Positions 53,149 to 63,580 of a stretch of DNA of 64,000 nt are shown here, piece after piece. The stretch lies in NCBI RefSeq assembly GCF_004193775.1, contig NC_041007.1:23142286-23206285 (forward strand). Direction: 5' to 3'. Positions within the stretch are counted from its first letter, which is position 1; each line of letters starts with the position of its first letter. The translations under genes were made by a program, and so were the position numbers. The notes beneath the pieces are model-generated. The model did not search any database. It saw only the letters and a program-made list of their open reading frames with translations, and had not been told where the DNA came from. Source of the DNA: Glycine soja. Taxonomy: Eukaryota > Streptophyta > Magnoliopsida > Fabales > Fabaceae.

Positions 53149-53910
53149 GATGAATCCAATTATGCATTGGGGGTTGTCCTTGCTCAAAAGATTGACAAGC
53201 TGCCTCGGGTGATCTACTACGCTTCCAGAACTTTGGATGCTGCCCAAGCAAATTACACTACCACAGAGAAGGAGCTATTAGCGATAATTTTTTCTCTTGA
53301 GAAATTTCGTTCATATTTGCTTGGTACTCGTGTTATTGTTTATACTGACCATACAGCTCTGAAGTACCTGTTGAAGAAGGCTGAATCAAAGCCTAGATTG
53401 ATCAGGTGGATGCCTTGGCTCCAAGAGTTTGATTTGGAGATCTATGATCGGAGCGGTGCACAGAACCTCATGGCTGACCACCTGTGTAGGATTGACCGTG
53501 CATCTGAGGACTCACCCATTCGGGATGATTTTCCGGATGACCATTTGTACATTATGTATAATATTTCTGATTCCTTCCCCACTCCCTGGTTTGGTAATAT
53601 TGTGAATTATTTGGTTGCTTCTATTTTTCCTCCCTTATCATCTAAAGCTCAAACTGATAAAATTAAGAGCGATGTTAAGCATTATATTTGGGATGACCCC
53701 TATTTATGGAAGTTGTGCAGTGATCAGGTTATTAGGAGATGCATTCCAGACCATGAGATTGACTCGATCCTGCAATTCTATCATTCTTCCGCACTAGGTG
53801 GCCATCTTGGCATACAGAGGACAGCTCGCAAGGTTCTTGACTACGGTTTCTATTGGCCCACCATCTTCAAGGATGCATGGAGAATTTGTAGCACTTGTGA
53901 GCCTTGTTAG
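53149..53910 (+). pseudogene. RNase H and integrase N-terminus (plus element)
   Basis: Same frame as RT. RNase H catalytic positions are visible: Asp at the start (the DES variant), Glu in TTEKELLAI, Asp in [10 protein letters not shown] and Asp in MADHLCRI. The integrase zinc domain follows ([20 protein letters not shown]) to TAG 53908. Confidence 0.88.
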
Positions 53911-54893
53911 AGAGCAGGCGGCTCACTTTCATGGAGACAAAAATGCCTCAACAACCCATGTTGTTCTGTGAGATATTTGATGTTTGGGGTATAGACTTTA
54001 TGGGGCCTTTCCCTGTCACTTATGGTTTTCTTTATATTCTCCTTGTTGTTGATTATGTTTCAAAATGGGTGGAAGCCAAAGCCACCAGAACTAACGATGC
54101 TAATGTTGTTGTGGATTTTGTTAGATCTAATCTATTTTGCAGGTTTAGAGTCCCTAAAGCCATTGTTAGTGATCAAGGCACCCATTTTTGTAACAAATCC
54201 ATGTACGCCTTGCTCAAAAAGTATGGGGTCGTGCACAGAATTTTCACACCTTACCACCCCAAAACTAATGGCCAGGCTGAGATTTCAAACAAGGAGATAA
54301 AAAGGATCTTGAAGAAGATTGTGCAACCGAACAGAAAGGATTGGAGCACCAGGCTGGATGATGCTCTTTGGGCGCATAGGACTGCCTACAAAGCACCCAT
54401 AGGAATATCTCTTTATCGGGTTGTCTTTGGCAAGGCATGTCATCTTCCTGTAGAGATAGAGCACAGAGCCTAATGGGTTGTAAAGACCTACAACTTCTCT
54501 ATTGATCAGGCTGGAGAGGAAAGGAAGTTGCAACTAAGTGAGCTAGATGAGATCCGTTTAGAAGCCTATGAGAATTCCAAATTCTACAAGGAGAAGACCA
54601 AGAAGATCCATGACAGCTTGATAGCTAAGAAGGACTTCGTGGTTGGACAGAAAGTTTTATTGTATAACTCTAGGCTCGGACTCATGAGTGGTAAGTTGAG
54701 GTCAAAGTGGATTGGTCCTTTTGTGGTGACTAATGTTTTTCCTTATGGTACAGTTGAGATCAAAAGTGAATCCACAGATAAGAGCTTCAAGGTCAATGGA
54801 CACCGACTAAAACCATTCCTCAGAAATCCTTCCTTAGTGAATGTAGTGGTGGAGGAGACCTCCTTACTTCACCCTACTTCTCTTTCGCCATGA
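53904..54893 (+). pseudogene. Integrase core and C-terminus (plus element)
   Basis: A one-base loss near 53940 puts the core in a new frame. Catalytic residues are present: Asp in [14 protein letters not shown], Asp in IVSDQGTHF and Glu in [17 protein letters not shown] at 54471 interrupts the frame. The C-terminal fold [40 protein letters not shown] ends at 54893. Confidence 0.9.
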
Positions 54894-55035
54894 CTTAGGG
54901 AGTTTTCTTTTTTTTCTGTCTCCTTCTTTACTTTTATTGCACTTGTCCAATTTTATTGATTGTTTTGATTGTTCTTGATCTTGTGATTGTGCTACATTGA
55001 GGACAATGTGTTGTTTAAGTGTGGGGGAGGGAGAT
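54894..55035 (+). other. Start of 3' non-coding region with polypurine-like motif
   Basis: CATTGAGGACAATGTG is followed by TTTAAGTGTGGGGGAGGGAG at about 55014-55033, homologous to 40763-40800 (reverse) in the minus-strand copy. In that copy a further 1.4 kb separates this motif from the LTR. Here the sequence changes at 55036 to a gypsy LTR start. Confidence 0.75.
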
Positions 55036-55778
55036 TGATGCAATCCTACCCCGCAAGGGCATTGGATAGAAGACTCCAAGTAGATTGGGCCAGAGATCCA
55101 AGGGAAGGCCCTAGGGTTCTCATGAGCCTTAGGGTAGATTTTGAGCCCATGGACTAAGTATGAGCCCGCTTATCTTTGTAAATATTAGAATAGGTTTTTT
55201 CCTTCGTTTAGGCCTTGTATTTTGGCCATTCTAGTAGTATAGGGCTTTAGCCTAATATTTCGGGGCATTTTGAGTAGTCTTTGTAGTAAGGACTTTTTTT
55301 TTGTATTTTCATGTTTTTGGTCATGGGGTGAGCTTCGCTATTATAGGGGGTGTGTAGCTAAGTTCTAGCTTCTCATCTCAAGAAGGCTAGAGCTTAGCTA
55401 CACATACCTCTCTAATAGCTAAGCTCACCTCCTTGAGATGAGAAGCTAGAACTTAGCTACACATCCCCTATAATAGCGAAGCTCACCCCATGACAAAAAA
55501 CATGAAAATACAAAAAAAAAGTCCTTACTACAAAGATTACTCAAAATGCCCCGAAATACTAGGCTAAAGCCCTATACTACTAGAATGGCCAAAATACAAG
55601 GCCTAAACGAAGGAAAAAACCTATTCTAATATTTACAAAGATAAGCGGGCTCATACTTAGCCCATGGGCTCAAAATCTACCCTAAGGCTCATGAGAACCC
55701 TAGGGCCTTCCCTTGGATCTCTGGCCCAATCTACTTGGAGTCTTCTATCCAATGCCCTTGCGGGGTAGGATTGCATCA
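55036..55778. repeat. 743-bp palindrome of two inverted gypsy LTR pieces
   Basis: The left arm 55036-55380 starts TGATGCAATCC, and the right arm 55434-55778 ends GATTGCATCA. The arms are both 345 bp and differ by only a handful of substitutions and short indels. The 53-bp spacer 55381-55433 holds another U3-type repeat (AGAGCTTAGCTACACAT). The right arm with the spacer is the 3' LTR of the minus-strand pol fragment that follows; the left arm is an inverted extra copy. A transcript would fold into a long hairpin. Confidence 0.9.
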
Positions 55779-56297
55779 TTCCCTCCACCTTGGAAAGGAT
55801 TTGACCTCAAATCCCGAGGTTCTTCATACTCTGGGCTCCTTCCCTCAACACCTGTAAAAAGAACAAAAACATATGTATCAGTGGTGTTTGGTATGTTGAA
55901 GTAAGGTAATGTCTGAAAACCCATTTCCTGGGCATCTTCCCATGAAGGAACATGGTTTCTCACCAACTCAATGAGTGGTGCTACAAGTATAGAAAAATAT
56001 GGGACAAACCTTTTGTAAAAGTTTGTTAAGTCATGGAAGCCCCAAATTTTTCTTATACTTGGTGGAGTGGGCCACTCAGGAATGACCTTTATTTTCTTAG
56101 GGTTCATGGGAACCCCTTGATCACTATTTGAAAAATTAAGAAAAGTAACACAATAAAACATACCTTTTTCTGTATTTTCATATTGATTATTCCTACCAAA
56201 AAGTATGACAAACCTAAGGTGTCCCATATGAGTACCTAAGTTTGTATTGAAACTAAAAATAAGAACAAACCTAAGGTGTCCCATATGAGTACCTAAC
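55745..56297 (-). pseudogene. Degenerate gypsy RT region, minus strand fragment
   Basis: Same ORF as 13406-14371: VLIFSFNTNL in place of the catalytic YxDD box, MGHLRFVILFGRNNQ, GVPMNPKKIKVIPEWPTP and FHDLTNFYKRFVPYF. It continues through the polypurine tract into the LTR to the same stop (KGIG-stop at 55745). It is truncated at about 56297 by the Ogre LTR. A 29-bp block, AACCTAAGGTGTCCC onwards, occurs twice (56211 and 56268). Confidence 0.8.
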
Positions 56298-56298
56298 T

Positions 56299-57603
56299 TT
56301 ACGAAAAAAGAATCACCAAAAAAAAAGCAGAGGGGGGTGTACTTAGTAAAAATGGGGGTGCAAATAGCACCCAGGCCCCCTTGGGCCCTCCAGAATATTC
56401 CTCCAGAAGGCTGTTGCTTCTGGAGGAAGCAACCTGGCTCGCCTGGGCGAACTGGGCGGCAACCACCTCCCCTATTTTGCTATAAATAGGGGAGGAAGTG
56501 AAGAAGAAAAGTGTTCAGCCCCTTAGGCACTTCTCTCTCTTTCGAATTTGCTTGGAAAAATTGTTTCCGGGAAGAAAATCTAAGCCGAGGCGCTTCCAAA
56601 ACGTTTCCGTAACGTTTTCCGTGAAGAAATTCGCAAAGGTTTCAACCGTTCTTCGACGTTCTTCATTCGTTCTTCATCGTTCTTCGATCTTCAACGGGTA
56701 AGTACCTTGAACCAAGCTTTTCGATTCATTCTATGTACCCACGGTGGTCCACATTGTGTTTTGTGTATTTTTATTCCCGTTTCATTTACTTTTTATACCC
56801 CCTCTTGACGTGCTTAAGCCATTTTACTTAAGTCATTTCTCGCTTAACTTAAAAATAAAATAAATTTCCACCGAACGTTTGAATTGTATTATCCGTTAAC
56901 TTCGGTTAAAATGAATTCCGACCGTTCGGTCGTGCCGTAACCACGTTGGAAATCAAAAAGAGGTAAAAAATAATAATATAATAACAAAAACATACCTTTT
57001 AGTAAAATAAAGCGGAAAATCAATCGGACGTTTTCTCTTTGGGATTTCTCATTCTTAATTGAATTGACTAATAACTAAGGTGAAACTAAGGCTAAAATCA
57101 ACTCGCCTAGTCAAGCTCGTCCACAAAAATAGGCTTTTAAAAGTTTGTCATTTTTAAGGTCCAACGCCTTAAAATGATCACCTCTTGAGTAAAAAAGAAT
57201 CACTTGATAAGAAAGAACTACATAGGTCTGATTTTCTCATCCCAATTGAGGAATACGTAGGAGCAAAGGGAAACACCCTTGTCGACCACAAAAAGAGAAA
57301 AAATATAAAAAGGGTATAAAGGATATAAGGACATAAAAGGGAACGTGAAAATCAAAGTCATGTTTGCACATTCGATTAAAGGCTGCCGTCCCTTGTGACG
57401 GACGTGTGGGGTGCTAATACCTTCCCCGCGCGTAAATACAACTCCCGAACCTTTCACTTAAAAGTTCGTAGATCGCGTCTTTTCCGGTTTTTCCGACGTT
57501 TTCCTCAAATAAACGTTGGTGGCGACTCCGCGCGTATTCCTTTTGTGGAACACGCATCCCGCGAGTCTCGCGTCGCCCTCCCGCCGAAGGGTAGGTTGCG
57601 ACA
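56299..57603 (+). repeat. Ogre 5' LTR, left end missing
   Basis: Homologous in reverse to 18294-19770. It ends GGTTGCGACA at 57603. The first part of U3 (the equivalent of 19770-20040) is absent, so the LTR start TGTCATACCC is not present. The left junction is with the gypsy pol fragment. Confidence 0.85.
56480..56489 (+). promoter_or_regulatory. Ogre LTR TATA box
   Basis: CTATAAATAG followed by GGGAGG, at the position corresponding to the reversed copy at 19585-19594. Confidence 0.7.
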
Positions 57604-57605
57604 GT

Positions 57606-57623
57606 TGGCGACTCCACTGGGGA
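57606..57623 (+). other. Ogre primer-binding site (tRNA-Arg)
   Basis: TGGCGACTCCACTGGGGA begins two bases after the LTR end. Confidence 0.92.
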
Positions 57624-58466
57624 CTGTTTTTAGAGAGTTAGGCCATTTAATTTTGTGCAATGTTTTACCATGACTTATCCCTTTGTTAGTTTCCCTTCAT
57701 TATGTTCTTGTGTGTATAAGCTCTTTATTGCTTTTAGTGCGTTTTAAAATGTATGCATAAGGTAAATATTTATTCATTTGATGCACACAAACACCAACAC
57801 TATTTGCACACACTGTGAGTGAAAAAGGGCCCTATACCCGGGTTCATGGGAACATAAGGAGCGGAGGTGAATCTGTGATCATGCTAGGTCTCCGACTTGC
57901 TTGATTACAGTGAACCCTCATCTAGAGCTTTTCTCTTTGAAAACTTATTGTTGCTAGTAGTCCTTACTGCTACAATATGTTCTTCAAAGAGGATAATACC
58001 TCTAGAAACCATCAAAAGAGACATGACTACCTTGGGGGTTATCACTAAATGCCTAGTTAGTTCTCTCCCTTATAGGTCCCTTAAATAGGGGCACGAGCAA
58101 ACACGCTGCGTGCCATTTTTCACACTGCCATGCATAAGTATCATATACCCTTTTGCTTATGTTCAGTGAATATTGTCATACTGTGTACATTCCCGCATTG
58201 TGTCTTTTGCATAGGCATCGCATATGGGTTCTGTCTTGATCCCTTGTGTAAACAAACCAACGGAGGGTCCGTGTCGCCTTCTTAAAAACGTACGTTGGGG
58301 CACTTTGCTACCCCTAGACGTTGTGTCTAAGAAGGGGATGAATTCCCCGGACCCCCGCATTCCTAGATTGCATCTGTGTTATATGCATTCCTTCATGCAT
58401 TCATCCATTCCACCCATAGATATCGGAGTTTTGATTTGCACCAGCTTTTGTCTCACTTTAGCAAGC
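57624..58466 (+). mobile_element. Ogre leader
   Basis: Untranslated sequence before ORF1; its first 260 bp match the reverse of 18011-18270. An in-frame ATG at 58224 would extend ORF1 by 81 residues, but the extension has no recognisable domain, so I treat it as leader. Confidence 0.7.
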
Positions 58467-60332
58467 ATGGGAACAAATCAAACCGGCAAGAGGTTCTACC
58501 AAGTCAAGGTTAAAAGCTTAGATACCACCAGCATCAAGGAATTAGGGCGATTGATGGAACCTCTCCAAATGCAAGCTTTCCGCAAGACTTACGGAAAGAT
58601 CATAGAGTTGACCTTAGCAGAGGTATCCATAGAAGCCATTGCATCACTCACCCAATACTATGACCAGCCTTTGAGATGCTTCACATTCGGAGACTTCCAA
58701 TTAGTACCAACCATTGAAGAATTTGAGGAAATTCTAGGATGTCCTCTCGGGGGAAGAAAACCATATCTTTCATCCGGGTGTCTCCCCTCTTTGAGCAGAA
58801 TTGCAACTGTGTTCAAGGATTCAGCAAGAGGTTTGGACCGCATAAAACAGACTCGGAACGACATAGCGGGCCTACCACGGAGGTACCTAGAAGACAAGGC
58901 GAGGGGTATGGCCAATCAAGGAGATTGGGTCCCGTTCATGGATGTGTTAGCTTTGCTAATTTTTGGGGTCGTCCTCTTTCCAAACGTGGATGGTTTGGTG
59001 GACCTAGCAGCAATCGACGCTTTCCTTGCATACCACCATAGCAAGGAAAGTCCGGTGGTAGCTGTCTTGGCAGATCTATTTGACACATTTGACCGAAGGT
59101 GCGAAAAGAGTAGCGCACGGATCATCTGTTGCTTGCCCGCCCTCTATGTTTGGTTGGTTTCGCACTTGTTCCAACAAGACACAAGGCATCCATGTCCGCT
59201 CCTGAGCCATCGCTCGTGTACTGAAAAGAGGAGAATAGATTGGGACCAGCTTTTGGCTGGGATAGGAGGTAGAACAATCAGTTGGTTCCCCCGATGGAAG
59301 GAAGGAAAAGAAGGAGTCCTTTTCTCATGTGGAGGATACCCAAACATTCCGCTGGTAGGAACGAGGGGTTGTATTAACTACAATCCCGCGCTCGCTATAA
59401 GACAACTAGGGTACCCCATGAGGGGAGCACCGACGGAAGAAAGCATGTCGCCTTTGCTTGTAAGGGATTTCGGCGCACAAAATTTCAAGGCTATACAAAG
59501 AATCCATAAGGCATGGGAAACCCCGTTAAGTAAAGATCAAGAGCTTAGGGGCATTCGTAATGGCATCATTGGTGGGTACCACGAATGGCTGAAAGTTCAT
59601 ATACGAGGTTTAGATTGGCTCGCCAAGTTAAAAGTCGTCAGCAAAGAGAGTTTTGAAGCATCGAAAGAGGACGAAGAAGTCCAAGCTCTCAAAAGCGAGT
59701 TAGGAAAGGCAAAACTTGCCAAGGAGAAGTTCAAGTTGGCCGCTACACACATTCGGAAGGAGTGTGCCGGGTTACGGGAAGAGAATGCAATTACCGCGAG
59801 AGCCCTTGAACAAGAGACCAAGAGGGCTCGCAAGGAAGAATATGGCCGGAATAAATTTCGCAGAGCTCTATGGGGTAGCAATAGTGAACTCAAGCTGCGA
59901 AGGGAAGAGAGGGACCAGTCGCGAGCACATAGCATGGTTCTGAAGGAGGAGTTAGTTGCTTGTTCAAGGTCCAAAAGAAGCTTGTCTCAGTGTTTATGCG
60001 AGACGGAGACCAACATGCTAGCTATCATCGCCAAGTACCAAGAAGAGTTAGGTCTAGCCACGACCCACGAGCATAGGATCGCGGACGAGTATGCTCAAGT
60101 ATACGCGGAAAAAGAGGCTAGAGGAAGGGTGATCGACTCTTTACACCAAGAGGCAACCATGTGGATGGATCGGTTTGCTCTTACCTTGAACGGGAGTCAA
60201 GAACTTCCCCGCTTGTTAGCCAAGGCCAAGGCGATGGCAGACACCTACTCCGCCCCCGAAGAGATTCATGGGCTTCTCGGCTATTGTCAGCATATGATAG
60301 ACTTAATGGCCCACATAATTAGAAATCGTTAG
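58467..60332 (+). CDS. Ogre ORF1 protein, intact, plant-mobile-domain-like with coiled coil
   Basis: A 621-residue open frame from the ATG at 58467 (MGTNQTGKRFYQ). Residues about 1-330 resemble the domain found in Ogre ORF1 and related plant proteins (DUF7745, plant-mobile-domain-like): LTQYYDQPLRCFTFGDFQL, PTIEEFEEILGCPLG, DWVPFMDVLALLIFG and the ISWFPRWKEGKEG block. Residues about 390-540 are Lys/Glu/Arg-rich with heptad spacing, a likely coiled coil. No zinc knuckle or catalytic motif is seen. Its role in Ogre replication is not established. The frame has no stop or shift, unlike gag downstream. ATG 58224 is an alternative start. Confidence 0.8.
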   Translation: MGTNQTGKRFYQVKVKSLDTTSIKELGRLMEPLQMQAFRKTYGKIIELTLAEVSIEAIASLTQYYDQPLRCFTFGDFQLVPTIEEFEEILGCPLGGRKPYLSSGCLPSLSRIATVFKDSARGLDRIKQTRNDIAGLPRRYLEDKARGMANQGDWVPFMDVLALLIFGVVLFPNVDGLVDLAAIDAFLAYHHSKESPVVAVLADLFDTFDRRCEKSSARIICCLPALYVWLVSHLFQQDTRHPCPLLSHRSCTEKRRIDWDQLLAGIGGRTISWFPRWKEGKEGVLFSCGGYPNIPLVGTRGCINYNPALAIRQLGYPMRGAPTEESMSPLLVRDFGAQNFKAIQRIHKAWETPLSKDQELRGIRNGIIGGYHEWLKVHIRGLDWLAKLKVVSKESFEASKEDEEVQALKSELGKAKLAKEKFKLAATHIRKECAGLREENAITARALEQETKRARKEEYGRNKFRRALWGSNSELKLRREERDQSRAHSMVLKEELVACSRSKRSLSQCLCETETNMLAIIAKYQEELGLATTHEHRIADEYAQVYAEKEARGRVIDSLHQEATMWMDRFALTLNGSQELPRLLAKAKAMADTYSAPEEIHGLLGYCQHMIDLMAHIIRNR

Positions 60333-60567
60333 GAAACTTTTATGGTCTCTCAGACCTTGACTAGATACGACTTTCTTTTTGAAATAAAATGAGTTGGTCC
60401 CATGTTTCTACTCCAAAAAGCTTGTGCAAATCAAATCACTCCTACATTTCATCTCTAGCATGCATTTTTTTCTTTACCCACTCCTCACGTTTGGTTTTTT
60501 AGGGAAAAACACCATAACTAAACGCGCCACAAGGCATCCCTATCGCACCAGATCCAAATCTAGAACG
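60333..60567 (+). other. Spacer between ORF1 and gag
   Basis: About 235 bp separate the ORF1 stop from the chosen gag ATG at 60568. The gag frame is open upstream to 60394, so an earlier start is possible; the upstream stretch reads as hydrophobic, non-conserved sequence and is less likely to be gag. Confidence 0.55.
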
Positions 60568-62799
60568 ATGGGTGATCAAGAGGAGACACAGGAACAGATG
60601 AAAGCTGACATGTCGGCTCTGAAAGAACAAATGGCCTCCATGATGGAGGCCATGTTAAGTATGAAGCAGCTCATAGAGAAGAACACGGCCACCGCTGCCG
60701 CTGTCAGTTCGGCTGCCGAAGCAGACCCGACTCTCTTGGCAACTGCGCACCATCCTCCCTCGAACATAGTAGGACGGGGAAGGGACACACTGGGGCACGA
60801 TGGCAGCCCTCACCTGGGATACAACCGAGCGGCTTACCCTTATGGATTGCCGCCCAACTACTCACCACCCGTCTTGCAAGAAGATGCGGGCCACATTGCT
60901 TCTCCCGTCCTTGAAAGAGAGCCTCCTCAACAGCCTGACGAAGTCCACAAAGACTCTCATGACTATGCTCGAAGGGATGTCGAGTTCTATCCCCCGATCC
61001 CAGAAGGGCCGGCACCAGGCACGTTGCTTCAACCCAACATCGCGGCATCACCAATAGTTTTGTCCACGGAAGGACCGCCCCCAGCAACTGAAGAAAGGAG
61101 GAAGCTCGATCTCCTTGAGGAAAGATTGAGGGTCGTGGAAGGATTTGGGGACTATCCGTTCGCAGACATGACGGATCTTTGCTTAGTACCCGATGTTGTT
61201 ATTCCCCCGAAGTTCAAAGTGCCGGACTTCGACAAGTATAAAGGGACGACTTGTCCCAAAAACCATCTCAAGATGTACTGCCGTAAGATGGGCACCCACT
61301 CTAAGGATGAAAAGCTATTAATACACTTCTTTCAAGATAGCTTGACCGGAGCCGCGGTAGTGTGGTACACTAATTTGGAAGCTTCCCGTATCTGTACTTG
61401 GAAGGATCTGATTACTGCCTTCCTAAGGCAGTATCAGTACAATTCTGATATGGCTCCCGACCGCACTCAACTGCAGAATATGTTCAAGAAAGAGGGTGAA
61501 ACCTTTAAAGAATATGCGCAGCGGTGGAGGGATTTGGCGGCACAAGTAGCTCCTCCCATGGTTGAGAGAGAGATGATCACCATGATGGTAGACACTCTGC
61601 CAGTGTTCTACTATGAGAAGTTAGTAGGTTACGTGCCGTCCAGCTTTGCGGATCTGGTATTTGCCGGGGAAAGAATCGAGGTAGGATTGAAAAGAGGATA
61701 GTTTGATTACGTTTCCTCCATAAATGTGAATGCCAAAAGAATCGGGGCAATAGGGGCAAAAAGGAAGGAAGGAGATGCCCATGCCGTCTCTTCAACACCC
61801 GCGTGGGTCAGACCCCAGCAAACGCCTCATGGTACCCATCAGTACGCGCAACATCACCCGAGCTTCTCGGCTCATACCGGGAACGCCTCTAGTTCAACAC
61901 CCGTGCAGCCTAAGGCACCCACCCAGAGGGAAGCTCCCCAAGTTCCAACTCCGAACACGACTCGCCCGGCCGGTAATTCCAACACGACAAGGAACTTCCC
62001 TCCGAGGCCATTTCTGGAATTCACCCCACTCCCAATGACGTACGAAGACCTTTTGCCATCCCTCATCGCCAATCATTTGGCCGTGGTAACTCCCGGAAGG
62101 GTCCTCGAACCCCCTTTCCCGAAGTGGTATGACCCTAACGCAACTTGCAAGTACCATGGGGGTGTCCCGGGGCATTCCGTTGAAAAATGCTTGGCCCTTA
62201 AATACAAGGTCCAACATTTAATGGATGCTGGATGGCTGACTTTCCAAGAGGATCGGCCCAATGTGAGAACCAACCCGCTCGCCAATCATAGAGGGGGAGT
62301 GGTTAACGCCGTTGAGTCCGATAGACCGTGCAAGTCTAAACCTTTAAGGGATGTGGCAACCCCTAGGAGGTTTATCTTCGAGGCCCTACAAAATGGAGGT
62401 TTGATTCCCCATAGTGGGTGTAAGGAGGATTCCTCTTTGCTACATTCTGGCGAGCTGCATGACATGGAGACGTGTTTGGGAGTAGAGGAATTGTTACAGC
62501 GGATGATAGATCAAGGTCGACTGGAAGTCGGCAGTGAAGGAAAAGAAGAGCAGCATATATGCATGCAGTCTACGGAGGGGAGCAGTGTTGCGAAGCCCAA
62601 ACCCTTGGTGATATACTTCACTAAAAGCGCAGCTTCGCAAAACCCCGGACACCCCTTAGTAGCCAAACCTGTTCCTTTCCCGTACCAAAATAGCCACGCA
62701 GCCCCGTGAAGATATACACCTCCGAGGGAGAAGGAAGAAGAAGCCACTGACGTCAGCTCGCTGTCAGCTAAAGTAACAAATATCACGGGACTGAGTGGT
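60568..62799 (+). pseudogene. Ogre gag with two stops
   Basis: From the ATG at 60568 (MGDQEETQEQMKADM) a short coiled coil and a Pro-rich segment lead to the capsid core: VPDFDKYKGTTCPKNHLKMY, AAVVWYTNLEASRICTW, FKEYAQRWRDLAAQV and LPVFYYEKLVG. TAG at 61699 interrupts the frame. It continues through a Pro/Thr-rich linker and a nucleocapsid knuckle CKYHGGVPGHSVEKC (62146-62190, C-H-H-C type of Ogre/Tat). A second stop, TGA at 62707, follows PYQNSHAAP; the same frame continues to protease. Only the two stops damage this part. Confidence 0.85.
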
Positions 62800-63580
62800 G
62801 TGACCCGTAGTGGTCGTGTGTTCACGCCTCCGGACCTACCAGTCCAACCCGCGGACGTCAAGGGAAAAGGAAAAGTGGTGGAGGAACAAGATGGCGAAGC
62901 ACCCCACGCTTCGAATAAAGATATTCCGGCAAAGGGCCCCCCGGAGAAAAAGGATGGTAAAAAGGAGGTGTCGCTAGAGGAAGCCAGCGAGTTCCTCCGG
63001 ATAATTCAGCAGAGTGAATTCAAGGTTATCGAACAGCTCAACAAAACCCCGGCCAGGGTCTCGCTGTTGGGGTTACTTATGAGCTCCGAGCCTCATCGGG
63101 CTCTGCTAGTAAAAGTTCTGAACGAGGCCCATGTGGACCAAGATATCTCAGTAGAAGGTTTCGGAGGGCTGGTCAACAATATCACTGCCAACAACTATCT
63201 TGCCTTCGCCGAAGAAGAAATCCCCGCCGAGGGGAGAGGGAATAATAAGGCTTTACACGTATCAGTCAAGTGTATGGACCATATCGTAGCCAAGGTGCTC
63301 ATCGATAATGGTTCCAGTTTAAACGTGATGCCTAAAAGCACTTTGGAGAAGTTACCATTCAATGCTTCCCACTTAAAGCCGAGTTCAATGGTGGTTCGTG
63401 CCTTCGACGGCACTCGCCGAGAGGTTAGGGGAGAGATCGATCTCCCAGTACAAATAGGCCCTCACACCTGTCAAGTCACCTTCCAAATAATGGATATTAA
63501 CCCCCCTACAGCTGTCTGTTGGGGCGCCCGTGGATCCACTCAGTGGGAGTTGTGCCCTCTACGCTCCACCAAAAGTTGAA
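62800..63580 (+). pseudogene. Ogre protease region with frameshift
   Basis: Same frame as gag. SEFKVIEQLNKTPARVSLL and LMSSEPHRALLVKVLNEAHV precede the aspartic-protease site VLIDNGSSLNVMPKSTL (Asp at about 63304). ARVVAFD-type text follows as VVRAFDGTRREV. A one-base loss near 63503, in MDINPP, breaks the frame before the second protease motif GRPWIH, which is readable in the next frame. Confidence 0.85.

Larger units (their letters stand above)
36951..55035 (+). mobile_element. Athila/Calypso-type Ty3/gypsy element, plus strand, 3' truncated and nested
   Basis: 5' LTR, tRNA-Asp primer site, leader (38097-38284 and 48480-49067) split by a second element of the same family, then gag, protease, RT, RNase H and integrase remnants and a polypurine-like motif at 55015-55033. 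The 3' non-coding region and 3' LTR present in the minus-strand copy (39396-40896 and 38285-39379) are missing here. The palindromic gypsy LTR follows at 55036. Confidence 0.85.

Noticed and set aside
59597..59974. 125-codon minus-strand ORF
   Set aside because: Complement of the coiled-coil region of Ogre ORF1, which has the clear coding signal.
58224..60332. Host gene with a plant-mobile-domain-like protein
   Set aside because: It lies between an Ogre primer site and Ogre gag in the expected order, so it is Ogre ORF1 rather than a host gene.
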